From Methanosarcina sp. KYL-1 (GTDB lineage Archaea > Halobacteriota > Methanosarcinia > Methanosarcinales > Methanosarcinaceae): a DNA stretch of 54,121 bases. The position numbers and the translations under genes are program-made. The stretch is from positions 1 to 54,121 of the forward strand of contig NZ_VOUA01000027.1 of the NCBI RefSeq assembly GCF_024372725.1, read 5' to 3'. Every line of letters starts with the position of its first letter. Position 1 is the stretch's first letter. The notes below the pieces were generated by a model. That model was not told the DNA's origin. It searched no databases and worked only from the letters and a program-made list of their open reading frames with translations. This document shows positions 42,248 to 49,607 of the stretch, piece by piece.

Positions 42248-43839
42248 AGTTCGGGTTTGGAAAAATTAAGGATGCCTTAAAAGGCGTAGCTGAAAAGGAA
42301 GAAAGAGAAAAAGAAGACGAAGAAGAGAAGAGAGAAAGAGAAATTTCAGAAGCAAGAGAAGTAAAGGAAAAAATGAGCGAGTCCGAACAGGGACCCGGTA
42401 CTATCGAGGAGCTCAATATGGAAGCAAAAGAACCCGTGAAACTGAACGAGCCCGGGTCCGGACCCGAACCCCTGGCCCCTGCAGACCGCACGAAAGCCGA
42501 AAAAACCGGGCTGATCTTCTTCCCGGCCTTTGACTGGGCCATTTCCCCGACCCATCCTGAAAGGGAAGAACGCCTCCTCTATACCCGGGACCAGATCTTT
42601 GAAGAAGGGCTCATGGACCTGCCCCAAATCGCCGAGTACACCCCCCGCCTGGCCGGTTACAAGGACATTGCCAGGGTCCACTTCTGCGTGCCGGACATAA
42701 AAGCCCAGGCAACGACTCCCCACCTTATCGCTGCAGGCAGCTGCCTGGTCCTGGCCGATGCCCTCATGGTGGGAGAGGTCAAAAACGCCTTTGCCCTGGT
42801 CCGCCCGCCAGGGCACCACGCAATGACCGTTGCCCACGGGAACCGGGGTTTCTGCAACATCAACAACGAGGCCATCCTGGTCGAGTACCTGCGCAGGAAG
42901 TACGGGATCCGCAGGATTGCAATCGTGGATACCGACGTCCACCACGGGGACGGGACCCAGGAAATCTTCTATAACGACCCTGACGTGCTTTTCATTTCCT
43001 TTCACCAGGACGGGAGGACGCTCTATCCCGGCTCGGGCTTCATGAATGAGCTGGGAGGCCCAAAGGCCCTGGCCCGCACCATAAACATCCCCCTGCCCCC
43101 GGGAACCCCGGACGAGGGCATCCTCTACGTGCTCGACTCCCTGGTGCTGCCCATCCTCAGGGACTTCAAGCCCGAACTGGTCTTAAACTCGGCAGGGCAG
43201 GACAACCACTACACCGACCCCCTGGCAAACATGCGTTTTTCCGCCCAGGGCTACGCCAGGCTGAACGAGAAACTCGCCCCCGACATGGCCGTGCTTGAAG
43301 GCGGCTATGCCATCCAGAGCGCCCTTCCCTACGTGAATACCGGGATAATCCTGGCCATGGCCGGGCTTGACTACTCCTGTGTCCGGGAACCCGACTACAC
43401 GCCCGGGATGTTCGTCCAGGCCTCAAGGGACCGGAAAGTCCTTGACGAAATCGTCGCAACCCAGCTCGAAAACTGGAAAAACCGGGACTTCCTGGTCGAA
43501 GAGACCGTAAAAGGCCTCGGGGACTTCTACCACCGGAAAAAACAGATCTTCTACGACACCGACATGATCCAGGAGTTCCAGGACGAAACCATAAAAATGT
43601 GTCCCGACTGCCAGGGCTACGTAACAATCGATTCCCACGCCCATAGGAGCATAAACGACACCAGGGTCTTCGGGGTCTCGGTCCCGATCTACGCCTGCAA
43701 AAACTGCCAGGCTGAAGCCCGGGAGGAATATAAAAAGCGCATCCGTGACCCTGTGTATGAGCATGTCTACCTTCAGGACAAGAAAGCGGACGAGTACAGG
43801 GCATACGACATGAGGACAAAAAAGGAAACCGTGTATTGA
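42244..43839 (+). CDS. Histone-deacetylase/acetylpolyamine-amidohydrolase family protein with zinc-ribbon tail
   Basis: 531 residues from ATG 42244, which overlaps the hyuA-like stop (ATGA); GAGGAGGG lies upstream. The first 90 residues are a charged, K/E-rich helical region. The HDAC core shows RPPGHHAMTVAHGNRGFCNINN (catalytic histidines and GFC loop), DTDVHHGDGTQEIFY (zinc D and H) and a later LNSAGQDNHYTDP. The C-terminal 80 residues hold a CPDC...CKNC zinc ribbon, unusual for the family. The enzymes remove acetyl groups from amines. Here a small molecule linked to the HyuA partner, or a protein such as Alba, is possible. Cytoplasmic. Confidence 0.9.
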   Translation: MKFGFGKIKDALKGVAEKEEREKEDEEEKREREISEAREVKEKMSESEQGPGTIEELNMEAKEPVKLNEPGSGPEPLAPADRTKAEKTGLIFFPAFDWAISPTHPEREERLLYTRDQIFEEGLMDLPQIAEYTPRLAGYKDIARVHFCVPDIKAQATTPHLIAAGSCLVLADALMVGEVKNAFALVRPPGHHAMTVAHGNRGFCNINNEAILVEYLRRKYGIRRIAIVDTDVHHGDGTQEIFYNDPDVLFISFHQDGRTLYPGSGFMNELGGPKALARTINIPLPPGTPDEGILYVLDSLVLPILRDFKPELVLNSAGQDNHYTDPLANMRFSAQGYARLNEKLAPDMAVLEGGYAIQSALPYVNTGIILAMAGLDYSCVREPDYTPGMFVQASRDRKVLDEIVATQLENWKNRDFLVEETVKGLGDFYHRKKQIFYDTDMIQEFQDETIKMCPDCQGYVTIDSHAHRSINDTRVFGVSVPIYACKNCQAEAREEYKKRIRDPVYEHVYLQDKKADEYRAYDMRTKKETVY

Positions 43840-43879
43840 AAGGGGCTTTTTCTTCTACGCCCCGCCCTTTTTTTAAATT

Positions 43880-44035
43880 CTGTTGACCCTGAAAAACGTT
43901 TTTCAATCCAGATGATATGGAGAGATGAAACCCGCCACCTTGCCTGGAAAATATTTCCTTGACCCTGGAAACCTTTTTTTAATCCGATATTATATCAGAA
44001 AACCCCGCCAGCTTGCCTGGCGGCGCCTCTTCAAA
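43880..44035. repeat. Dispersed repeat A, copy 2
   Basis: Units TTGACCCTGAAAAACGTTTTTC and TTGACCCTGGAAACC, each followed by a hairpin region. The first is decayed (CCGCCACCTTGCCTGG); the second, at 44005-44023, is perfect CCGCCAG-CTTGC-CTGGCGG. Confidence 0.75.
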
Positions 44036-44182
44036 AGTATAAAAATATAATAAAATAGATGATGATATTTTTTAGGCTGTGGTGGCTGTTACACCAATTT
44101 CAAATTGAATCCTGTATTCTTTCTTAACTTATCCTTTCAGTCATCTGGATGCAATTTTTGCTTATTCCAATGCATATTTCAA

Positions 44183-44352
44183 GTCCTCCTGATAACCTTT
44201 TAAGTTAAAATGATTACCTTTTTCAGTTACTGAGATGACCTTTTAAGTCATCCTGATAACCTTTTAAATCATCCTGATAACCTTTTAAATCATCCTGATA
44301 ACCTTTTAAATCATCCTGATAACCTTTTAAGTTAGAATGGTTACCTTTTTCA
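44183..44352. repeat. 21-bp tandem repeat array
   Basis: Unit AACCTTTTAAATCATCCTGAT, about seven copies, the central four nearly perfect. On the minus strand it reads as a GYQDDLK heptapeptide repeat within a 67-residue frame. That frame has no other coding support. Confidence 0.85.
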
Positions 44353-44371
44353 GTCATCGCATACTTTTTTT

Positions 44372-44432
44372 GGAAAAGGCCGGCCTCCTTCGTCGGCCGG
44401 TGAGAGCGCCGGTTCCTGAAAAGCAAATTGAA
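44372..44432. repeat. Dispersed hairpin B, copy 2
   Basis: GGAAAAGGCCGGCCTCCTTC, then GTCGGCCGGTGAGAG, then a second short dyad and TGAAAAGCAAATTGAAAAA. Same order as the copy at 45803. Confidence 0.75.
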
Positions 44433-44616
44433 AAATGTTTCATTTATTTCTATTTACTCAGAACCGTGAACCGCGTAAAGTTGGGCGACCTGAAACAGAC
44501 CTGCCCCCGGCAACAGCGGACGAAAATAAGCTTATAGCCTGCATCCCCCAATTTATAATGCATATTAAAGAATGCATAATTAACAGAAATACAGGGACGG
44601 AAAAACATGGGGGATC

Positions 44617-45279
44617 ATGAAATCTTTCGAAGCCTTTGAAAAGCATGCCCTTGAATACGATGCCTGGTACGATAAGTACGGCCCGGCATACGAATCCGAA
44701 CTCCTTGCCCTGAAACAGTTTCTCCCAAAAAAACTGAGAAAGCTCAGGGCCCTGGAAATCGGAGTAGGGACAGGGAGGTTTGCCGGCCCCCTGGGAATCG
44801 GATACGGGGTTGAACCGGCAAGGGCGATGGCAGAGCTTGCAAAAAAACGGGGCGTGGAGGCCGTACTGGGGGTTGCCGAGGCCCTACCCTTTAAGGGCGG
44901 AAGCTTCGACCTCGTGCTTATAGTCACTGCAATTGCTTTTTTCAAAGACCCCCTGCAGGGGCTCAGGGAAGCTGCAAGGGCCCTGAAACCCGGAGGGCAG
45001 ATAATAATAGGGATGCTTGACAGGGACAGTCCACCTGGGCAGTATTACGAATCGAAAAGGGAAGAGGGCAAATTCTCTTCAGGTGCACGCTTCCTTTCGG
45101 CAGCAGAGCTTAAGGCCCATCTGGTTAAACTGGGTTTCGAAAACATAAAGACCTGCCAGACAATCTTTAAAATACCGGAAGAGATTGAGGAAATCGAAAC
45201 TGTGAAACATGGGACCGGAGATGGGCTTCTGGCTGTAATTTCGGCATGGAAACCGGCGGCTGAGAAGTGCTTCCATTGA
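44617..45279 (+). CDS. Class I SAM-dependent methyltransferase (Methyltransf_11)
   Basis: 220 residues. Motif I is ALEIGVGTGRFAGPLG, with the acidic post-I GVEPARAMAELAKKRG. Motif II is GVAEALPFKGGSFDLVLIV, and ARALKPGGQIIIGML marks motif III. The C-terminal FLSAAELKAHLVKLGFENIK is typical of UbiE-like enzymes. Substrate unknown. The start has GGGGGATC directly upstream, and a TTTATAATGCATATT promoter-like stretch lies about 60 bp before it. It is flanked on both sides by repeat-rich non-coding DNA. Confidence 0.85.
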   Translation: MKSFEAFEKHALEYDAWYDKYGPAYESELLALKQFLPKKLRKLRALEIGVGTGRFAGPLGIGYGVEPARAMAELAKKRGVEAVLGVAEALPFKGGSFDLVLIVTAIAFFKDPLQGLREAARALKPGGQIIIGMLDRDSPPGQYYESKREEGKFSSGARFLSAAELKAHLVKLGFENIKTCQTIFKIPEEIEEIETVKHGTGDGLLAVISAWKPAAEKCFH

Positions 45280-45289
45280 CCCCACAGAC

Positions 45290-45565
45290 CTTTATTCGTT
45301 CCAGGCGGTGCAGGAGTTACCTCGCCGGCTTGTCCGGGAAGTACTTCACTTTACCCCGAAAACCACCTTTCACCCCCAAACAATACAGGAGTCCTCGCCA
45401 GCAGCCTGCTAAGTACTTGCCATCAACACCTTAAACCGTTTTTCAGTCCGGGTGATACAGGAGTTCCCTCGCCAGCTTGTCCGGGAAGTACTTCACTTTA
45501 CCCCGAAACCTTTTTTACTTCAATTAATAGGAACACACCGCCAGCTTGCCTGGCGGCGCCTCTCC
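45290..45565. repeat. Dispersed repeat A, copies 3-5 in series
   Basis: Three consecutive variants. CTCGCCGGCTTGTCCGGGAA and CTCGCCAGCTTGTCCGGGAA are each followed by GTACTTCACTTTACCCCGAA (45330s and 45470s); between them is a diverged CTCGCCAGCAGCCTGC. The series ends with the perfect hairpin at 45538-45556. 45566-45802 has no supported gene. Confidence 0.75.
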
Positions 45566-45802
45566 AAAAAAATAAAATTTAAAAGGGTTTGAAAAAAAAT
45601 ATTTTTAGGTTATGACGGCTAGCGCAATAATTTCAAATTGAATTCGTGTATTTTATCCAAACTCTTCAATCCAGTAAACTTGATTCCTTTTTGTTTATCT
45701 CATGTACTTCCCGGTCATCTCGATGACTTTTTTAGTAATCGCAGTGCACTTCTCAATCATCTGGCTACTCTTTTGCTTATCAATATATTATCCACACTTT
45801 AT

Positions 45803-45872
45803 GGAAAAGGCCGGCCTCCTTCGTCGGCCGGTGAGAGTCCAGGTACCTGAAAAGCAAATCGAAAAAGGTTTT
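45803..45872. repeat. Dispersed hairpin B, copy 3
   Basis: Nearly identical to 44372-44432 over the first 38 bases. The second dyad differs (CAGGTACCTG, a perfect palindrome) and is followed by the same AAAAGCAAATCGAAAAAGG tail. Confidence 0.75.
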
Positions 45873-45967
45873 ATTGGTCTCGATTCTGGGTCAGATCTTG
45901 CTGCCTTGGAGTCCGCTGCGCTGGTAAAATTGCTTGCATCAGTTTAACTGGTGTCTGTAGTATTGAC

Positions 45968-48130
45968 TTATGTTACATTTGTATCAGTTTCATTGGTGTC
46001 TGTCGTATTGCTTACATTGGTTACATTGGTGCCTGTTACATTGCTCACATTGATTTCATTGGTGTCTGTTGCATTGCTCACATTGGTTGCATTGACTTCT
46101 GTTGCATTGCTTACATTGGTTACATTGATTTCTGTTGCATTGCTTACATTGGTTGCATTGACTTCTGTTTCATTGCTTATATTGGTTACATTGATTTCTG
46201 TTGCATTGCTTACGTTGGTTGCATTCCCATCCGTATCGTTTACAATCGTATCATTCCCAAAACCGCCCGCGGCACCACTTTCATTCATGCCACTTCCATT
46301 CACACCGCTTTCATTCATGCCGCTTTCGTTCCCATTACCGTTCGGATATTCAAGCTGAATGGTGAAAGGAAGCATACCTGTGCTGTTATTTTCAGAAAAT
46401 GTGATAGCTGGGAGGACCGGCCCTGGGGCCATGTATGATAAAATCAGGAATCCGGATATCAAAATGAGCGAAAGGCTGCATGCATAAATTATAATTTTCT
46501 TCATTTTTCGGGACTTTTTCCTTTTTATCTCTTTCAAATAATCCCGGCCAAGCCACATATCAAGTTTCCGGACTTCCGTTTTATTCAATCTCGAAGCAAA
46601 ATCACTGCCTGCAGGACCGTACTCTCCTCCTGTCAGGCCGCCGGTTGTGCCCGCAGCTTTTTCGGGAACCAGGGCTTCAAGCAGGATTCTTCCCCCTTCA
46701 GCCGGAGTGTCCAGGACATTGATGGCGTACTTCAGGAAACCGGTTGTCCTGGAATGGCTCAGATCTTTCAGTCCTTTTTTTACCCCTGCCTCAAAAGCTT
46801 CTTTTCCGCGACGGTTTCCATAAAAAGAGGTGCCTGCACACATCCTGAGCAGAGAGGGATCTTTCGGTTTTTCCCGGGAGAGCTTTTCCAGCAGTAGCAT
46901 AAGTTCGGCAATGAAAGTTTCATAAAGGACTTTATTTTCCAGGAAGTGCCGGTGTATCCTTATTTTCGTATCCCGGTCGTCAAGCCCCCGATAAAGTTCT
47001 ATCAGGAAAGCCTCCAGCCATTTATTTTCAGGCTGCGCTTCCCCGAGTTCCATGATTAAGTCGGCTGCAAGCCCTTTATCGTGGATTATAATGAGTCGGG
47101 AGGTAAGGTGGGTGGTAAAGAGCGCGTCTACAATTGCCTTCAGGGCTTTCGGGTTTTTGCGGTACAGCCCGAAAAAACTGTCCATTGCCCCGGCAGAAGC
47201 GAAGGCATCGATCGTTTCGGAGGGGGAATTTTCAAGCAGGGATTCCAGGATCCTGCCAGAAACCTTGTCCCGGTTTCCGGCATTATTTTGAAGAAGTTTC
47301 CGGAACTCAGGATTTCCCGCAAGCCGGGTGAAACTTCCGTATAAAAGTCCATAAAAGCGTACCGCGTATGAAGCCTGGCCGGGGTCAGGCCGGATTTCGC
47401 CGGAGCCAAGATGGAAATCGGGATCAGGTTCCCCCGGGCTTACAGAAACGTCCGAAGGAGAAGGATAGAGGGAAAGGGCAAAGCTGAGGCCAGTGGAATG
47501 CAGAGGACCTAATTTTGAAATTAAGCTTCCCATAAAGGAAATCCCGTCCGAAAGCCCGGCTGTCCTGACCGAAACCCTCTGCCCGGAGAGGAGTTTTCCT
47601 GCAGGGTATGCCAGGCTTTTTTCAGGGATTCCTACTGCATTGATATCGGTTGCATGAATCTCTTCCAGGTCTCCTGCTTCCCAGAGGCCGAGGACCTGAT
47701 ATTTTAACGTTTCCAGGTTTTCCAAACGGGTTTTTGCCTCCCCGTAAAACCTTTTGATCCAGGCTGTATCAGAAGCAGTAGTAGAAACGGAGGAGGAAGT
47801 ATCAGCAGAAGTATCAGAAGCAGCAGAAGCAGCATAAGTGGGAGTTGAAATGGAAACAGGGGACGATGTGGCCCTGGAAATTATCTCCTCCGGGGCATAG
47901 TTTGCAATGAAGACTGCCCGTTCTTCCCTTCCCATCTTTATTTTTACAAGGAGGCTGCAGCCGAGGAGGATTTCATTCTTCCTGGTCTCAACGTAGAGGG
48001 CGCTTCTTTTAATGTCCAGCTGTTTGGCAAGTTCGGCATATCCTTCAAAGCTCTCATTTCCTGCCAGCAGCTTCCCGCTTGAGTTATATACCCCGAAATC
48101 AGGCCTGAAATCAGAAGCCGAACTGTGCAA
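45968..48130 (-). CDS. Single-pass membrane protein with sequon-rich ectodomain, fourth gene of the tubulin-like operon
   Basis: 720 residues from a TTG at 48130 with GGAGGG upstream, overlapping the GTPase stop by 20 bases. Residues 1-540 look soluble. An N-terminal alpha/beta segment (FGVYNSSGKLLAGNESFEGY) resembles a roadblock/longin-like fold, and a long helical repeat region follows (ETIDAFASAG...LIELYRGLDDRD), perhaps HEAT-like. One membrane helix lies near 544-566 (IIIYACSLSLILISGFLILSYMA), preceded by KRKKSRKMKK, which predicts a cytoplasmic N-terminus. The outside part ends in at least seven 11-residue NVSNATEINVT-type repeats (about 640-720), full of N-x-S/T sequons. I know no named family. 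Confidence 0.8.
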   Translation of the reverse strand: MHSSASDFRPDFGVYNSSGKLLAGNESFEGYAELAKQLDIKRSALYVETRKNEILLGCSLLVKIKMGREERAVFIANYAPEEIISRATSSPVSISTPTYAASAASDTSADTSSSVSTTASDTAWIKRFYGEAKTRLENLETLKYQVLGLWEAGDLEEIHATDINAVGIPEKSLAYPAGKLLSGQRVSVRTAGLSDGISFMGSLISKLGPLHSTGLSFALSLYPSPSDVSVSPGEPDPDFHLGSGEIRPDPGQASYAVRFYGLLYGSFTRLAGNPEFRKLLQNNAGNRDKVSGRILESLLENSPSETIDAFASAGAMDSFFGLYRKNPKALKAIVDALFTTHLTSRLIIIHDKGLAADLIMELGEAQPENKWLEAFLIELYRGLDDRDTKIRIHRHFLENKVLYETFIAELMLLLEKLSREKPKDPSLLRMCAGTSFYGNRRGKEAFEAGVKKGLKDLSHSRTTGFLKYAINVLDTPAEGGRILLEALVPEKAAGTTGGLTGGEYGPAGSDFASRLNKTEVRKLDMWLGRDYLKEIKRKKSRKMKKIIIYACSLSLILISGFLILSYMAPGPVLPAITFSENNSTGMLPFTIQLEYPNGNGNESGMNESGVNGSGMNESGAAGGFGNDTIVNDTDGNATNVSNATEINVTNISNETEVNATNVSNATEINVTNVSNATEVNATNVSNATDTNEINVSNVTGTNVTNVSNTTDTNETDTNVT
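45971..46215. repeat. 33-bp in-frame repeats encoding N-glycosylation sequons
   Basis: Seven or more units of 33 bp, read on the minus strand as NVSNATEINVT with exchanges E/D, I/V and A/V. Most units carry two or three N-x-S/T sites. Confidence 0.9.
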
Positions 48131-49607
48131 TTTCTCCGACCCTCCAGGGATAAATCTGGGTTATCCTCTGCTGTTCTTCTAACGTTTTTCCTCCGTTTGA
48201 AAGCTGGGGAGACAGCGTTGCATCCACGCTGACAGTGTAGAAGTAGATCGGGACTTTCTGCGCCCTGTGCATGATCTCCCTGAAAGTATCCATCTGGCTC
48301 ATGAGTTCGTAGACTTCCTGTTCTATATCCCGGGCATCCTTTGAATCTTCCGGGATTTCGGAGAGCTCTTTGAGTTTATCAATTTTCGTTACCACCAGGG
48401 CGTATGACTTCTCGTTTCCCAGGAGGTCCACAAGCCGGGAATAAAGCCCGAACAGGCGGGTTAGTTCCTTTCTTCCCCCCTGCTGGTAGGAAAGCAGGAA
48501 GTCCCCGTCCACCAGGAAAATGATTTTCCCGGCAGTTTCCATTTTTTTGTAGATGGAGGCAAGAATTAAGTCGTGGAATTCTCCCCTGAGTTTTTCTGCA
48601 TATTCGTTTTTTAACAGTTCCATAAAGCTGATAGTCCCTATCCGCCTGTAAACGGTATTCACATTGAACCGTTCGAGCTTTTCCGTGAGGGAATGGACGG
48701 CTGAGGCGTACTTTTCTGGGTAGAGGTCTTCCGTGTACTCCCCGCTGTAATCAATGAAGGAAAATTCAATCGGGATTGCCCCCCTTTTCCCGGATAACAC
48801 ATACATCGCCATATCAGCGCGGCCGGTACTCTTTGGCATGTTCCCGGTTTCAAGTTCTGCCAGCATTGACTCGATCCTGAGCCTGTTTTCGTTCACTTTT
48901 GAGAGGTTTCCCTGCGTGTCATACGAGAGGATAACTTCCTGGTGCGTACCATGGTGAAAATTCACAAAGTGGTTATACAGGGCAAGCAGGAGCAGGGTCT
49001 TGCCTGACCTTGAAGGCCCGTATACGAAGACCTCGGAAATCCGGATGTCGCGTATAAAGTCAGTCGACTTAAAGAGCGCGAGCACCACCAGAAGGGCTGC
49101 CCCCAGGTTTCCGGGCTCTTCTGACCCGCTTTCGAATAACTGCCTGACTCCTTCGATAGAGAAAGGGTATATTAGTTCCAGCAGCTGGACCAGGATGTAA
49201 ACCGCCAGGGCAAAAAAGAAAATCCTGGACCCTGCCCTTGTGTATCTTACAAGGATATTGAAGCTGTTACTCCTAAGGGCCTGTAAGTCCAGCAGGCCCC
49301 CTGTCACGAGGCCCAGGAGCAGGCCGTTTATGCTAAAAACCTCCGGGTCAAAGGAAAGGGCATAAAGGAAAGGCAAAAAGGCTGCAAACAAAAAGAAACT
49401 TCCTTTCCTCGACTGCTCATGTAAAGCCAGCCCTAAAGCGCTTGCAATAAAAAAAGCCGGCAAAAAACTCAGCAGGAACGCCCCTAACCAGGAGGTATAA
49501 GGAAACCCTATTGCCCTTACAAACCTGAAAAAAAAGAAGGATAAAAGCAGGACAAAAGCTACTGCCAGGAGTTCAAAGAACAGTTTCCTGTTACTGTGGA
49601 TCCTCAT
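48111..49607 (-). CDS. Polytopic membrane GTPase-like protein, third gene of the tubulin-like operon
   Basis: 498 residues. The first 190 contain about five hydrophobic segments (FFELLAVAFVLLLSFFFFRF; WLGAFLLSFLPAFFIASALG; FFLFAAFLPFLYAL; INGLLLGLVTGGLL; IFFFALAVYILVQLLELIY). The soluble C-terminal part is a P-loop NTPase: P-loop GPSRSGKT (197-204), switch II D286-x2-G289 (FSFIDYSGEY) and the G4-like base motif TKID (407-410, ALVVTKIDKL), a variant of NKxD. That set indicates a GTPase. The ATG overlaps the tubulin-like stop (ATGA). Likely partner of the tubulin-like protein at the membrane. Confidence 0.85.
   Translation of the reverse strand: MRIHSNRKLFFELLAVAFVLLLSFFFFRFVRAIGFPYTSWLGAFLLSFLPAFFIASALGLALHEQSRKGSFFLFAAFLPFLYALSFDPEVFSINGLLLGLVTGGLLDLQALRSNSFNILVRYTRAGSRIFFFALAVYILVQLLELIYPFSIEGVRQLFESGSEEPGNLGAALLVVLALFKSTDFIRDIRISEVFVYGPSRSGKTLLLLALYNHFVNFHHGTHQEVILSYDTQGNLSKVNENRLRIESMLAELETGNMPKSTGRADMAMYVLSGKRGAIPIEFSFIDYSGEYTEDLYPEKYASAVHSLTEKLERFNVNTVYRRIGTISFMELLKNEYAEKLRGEFHDLILASIYKKMETAGKIIFLVDGDFLLSYQQGGRKELTRLFGLYSRLVDLLGNEKSYALVVTKIDKLKELSEIPEDSKDARDIEQEVYELMSQMDTFREIMHRAQKVPIYFYTVSVDATLSPQLSNGGKTLEEQQRITQIYPWRVGEIAQFGF

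Noticed and set aside
44223-44426. 67-residue minus-strand protein with GYQDDLK repeats
   Set aside because: The 21-bp array is open in several frames; the remainder of the frame runs through hairpin B. No start site or homology pattern.
45702-45947. 81-residue plus-strand protein sharing AGLLRRPVR and VPEKQIEK with a frame at 44337
   Set aside because: The shared residues are simply the translation of dispersed hairpin B; upstream parts are unrelated.
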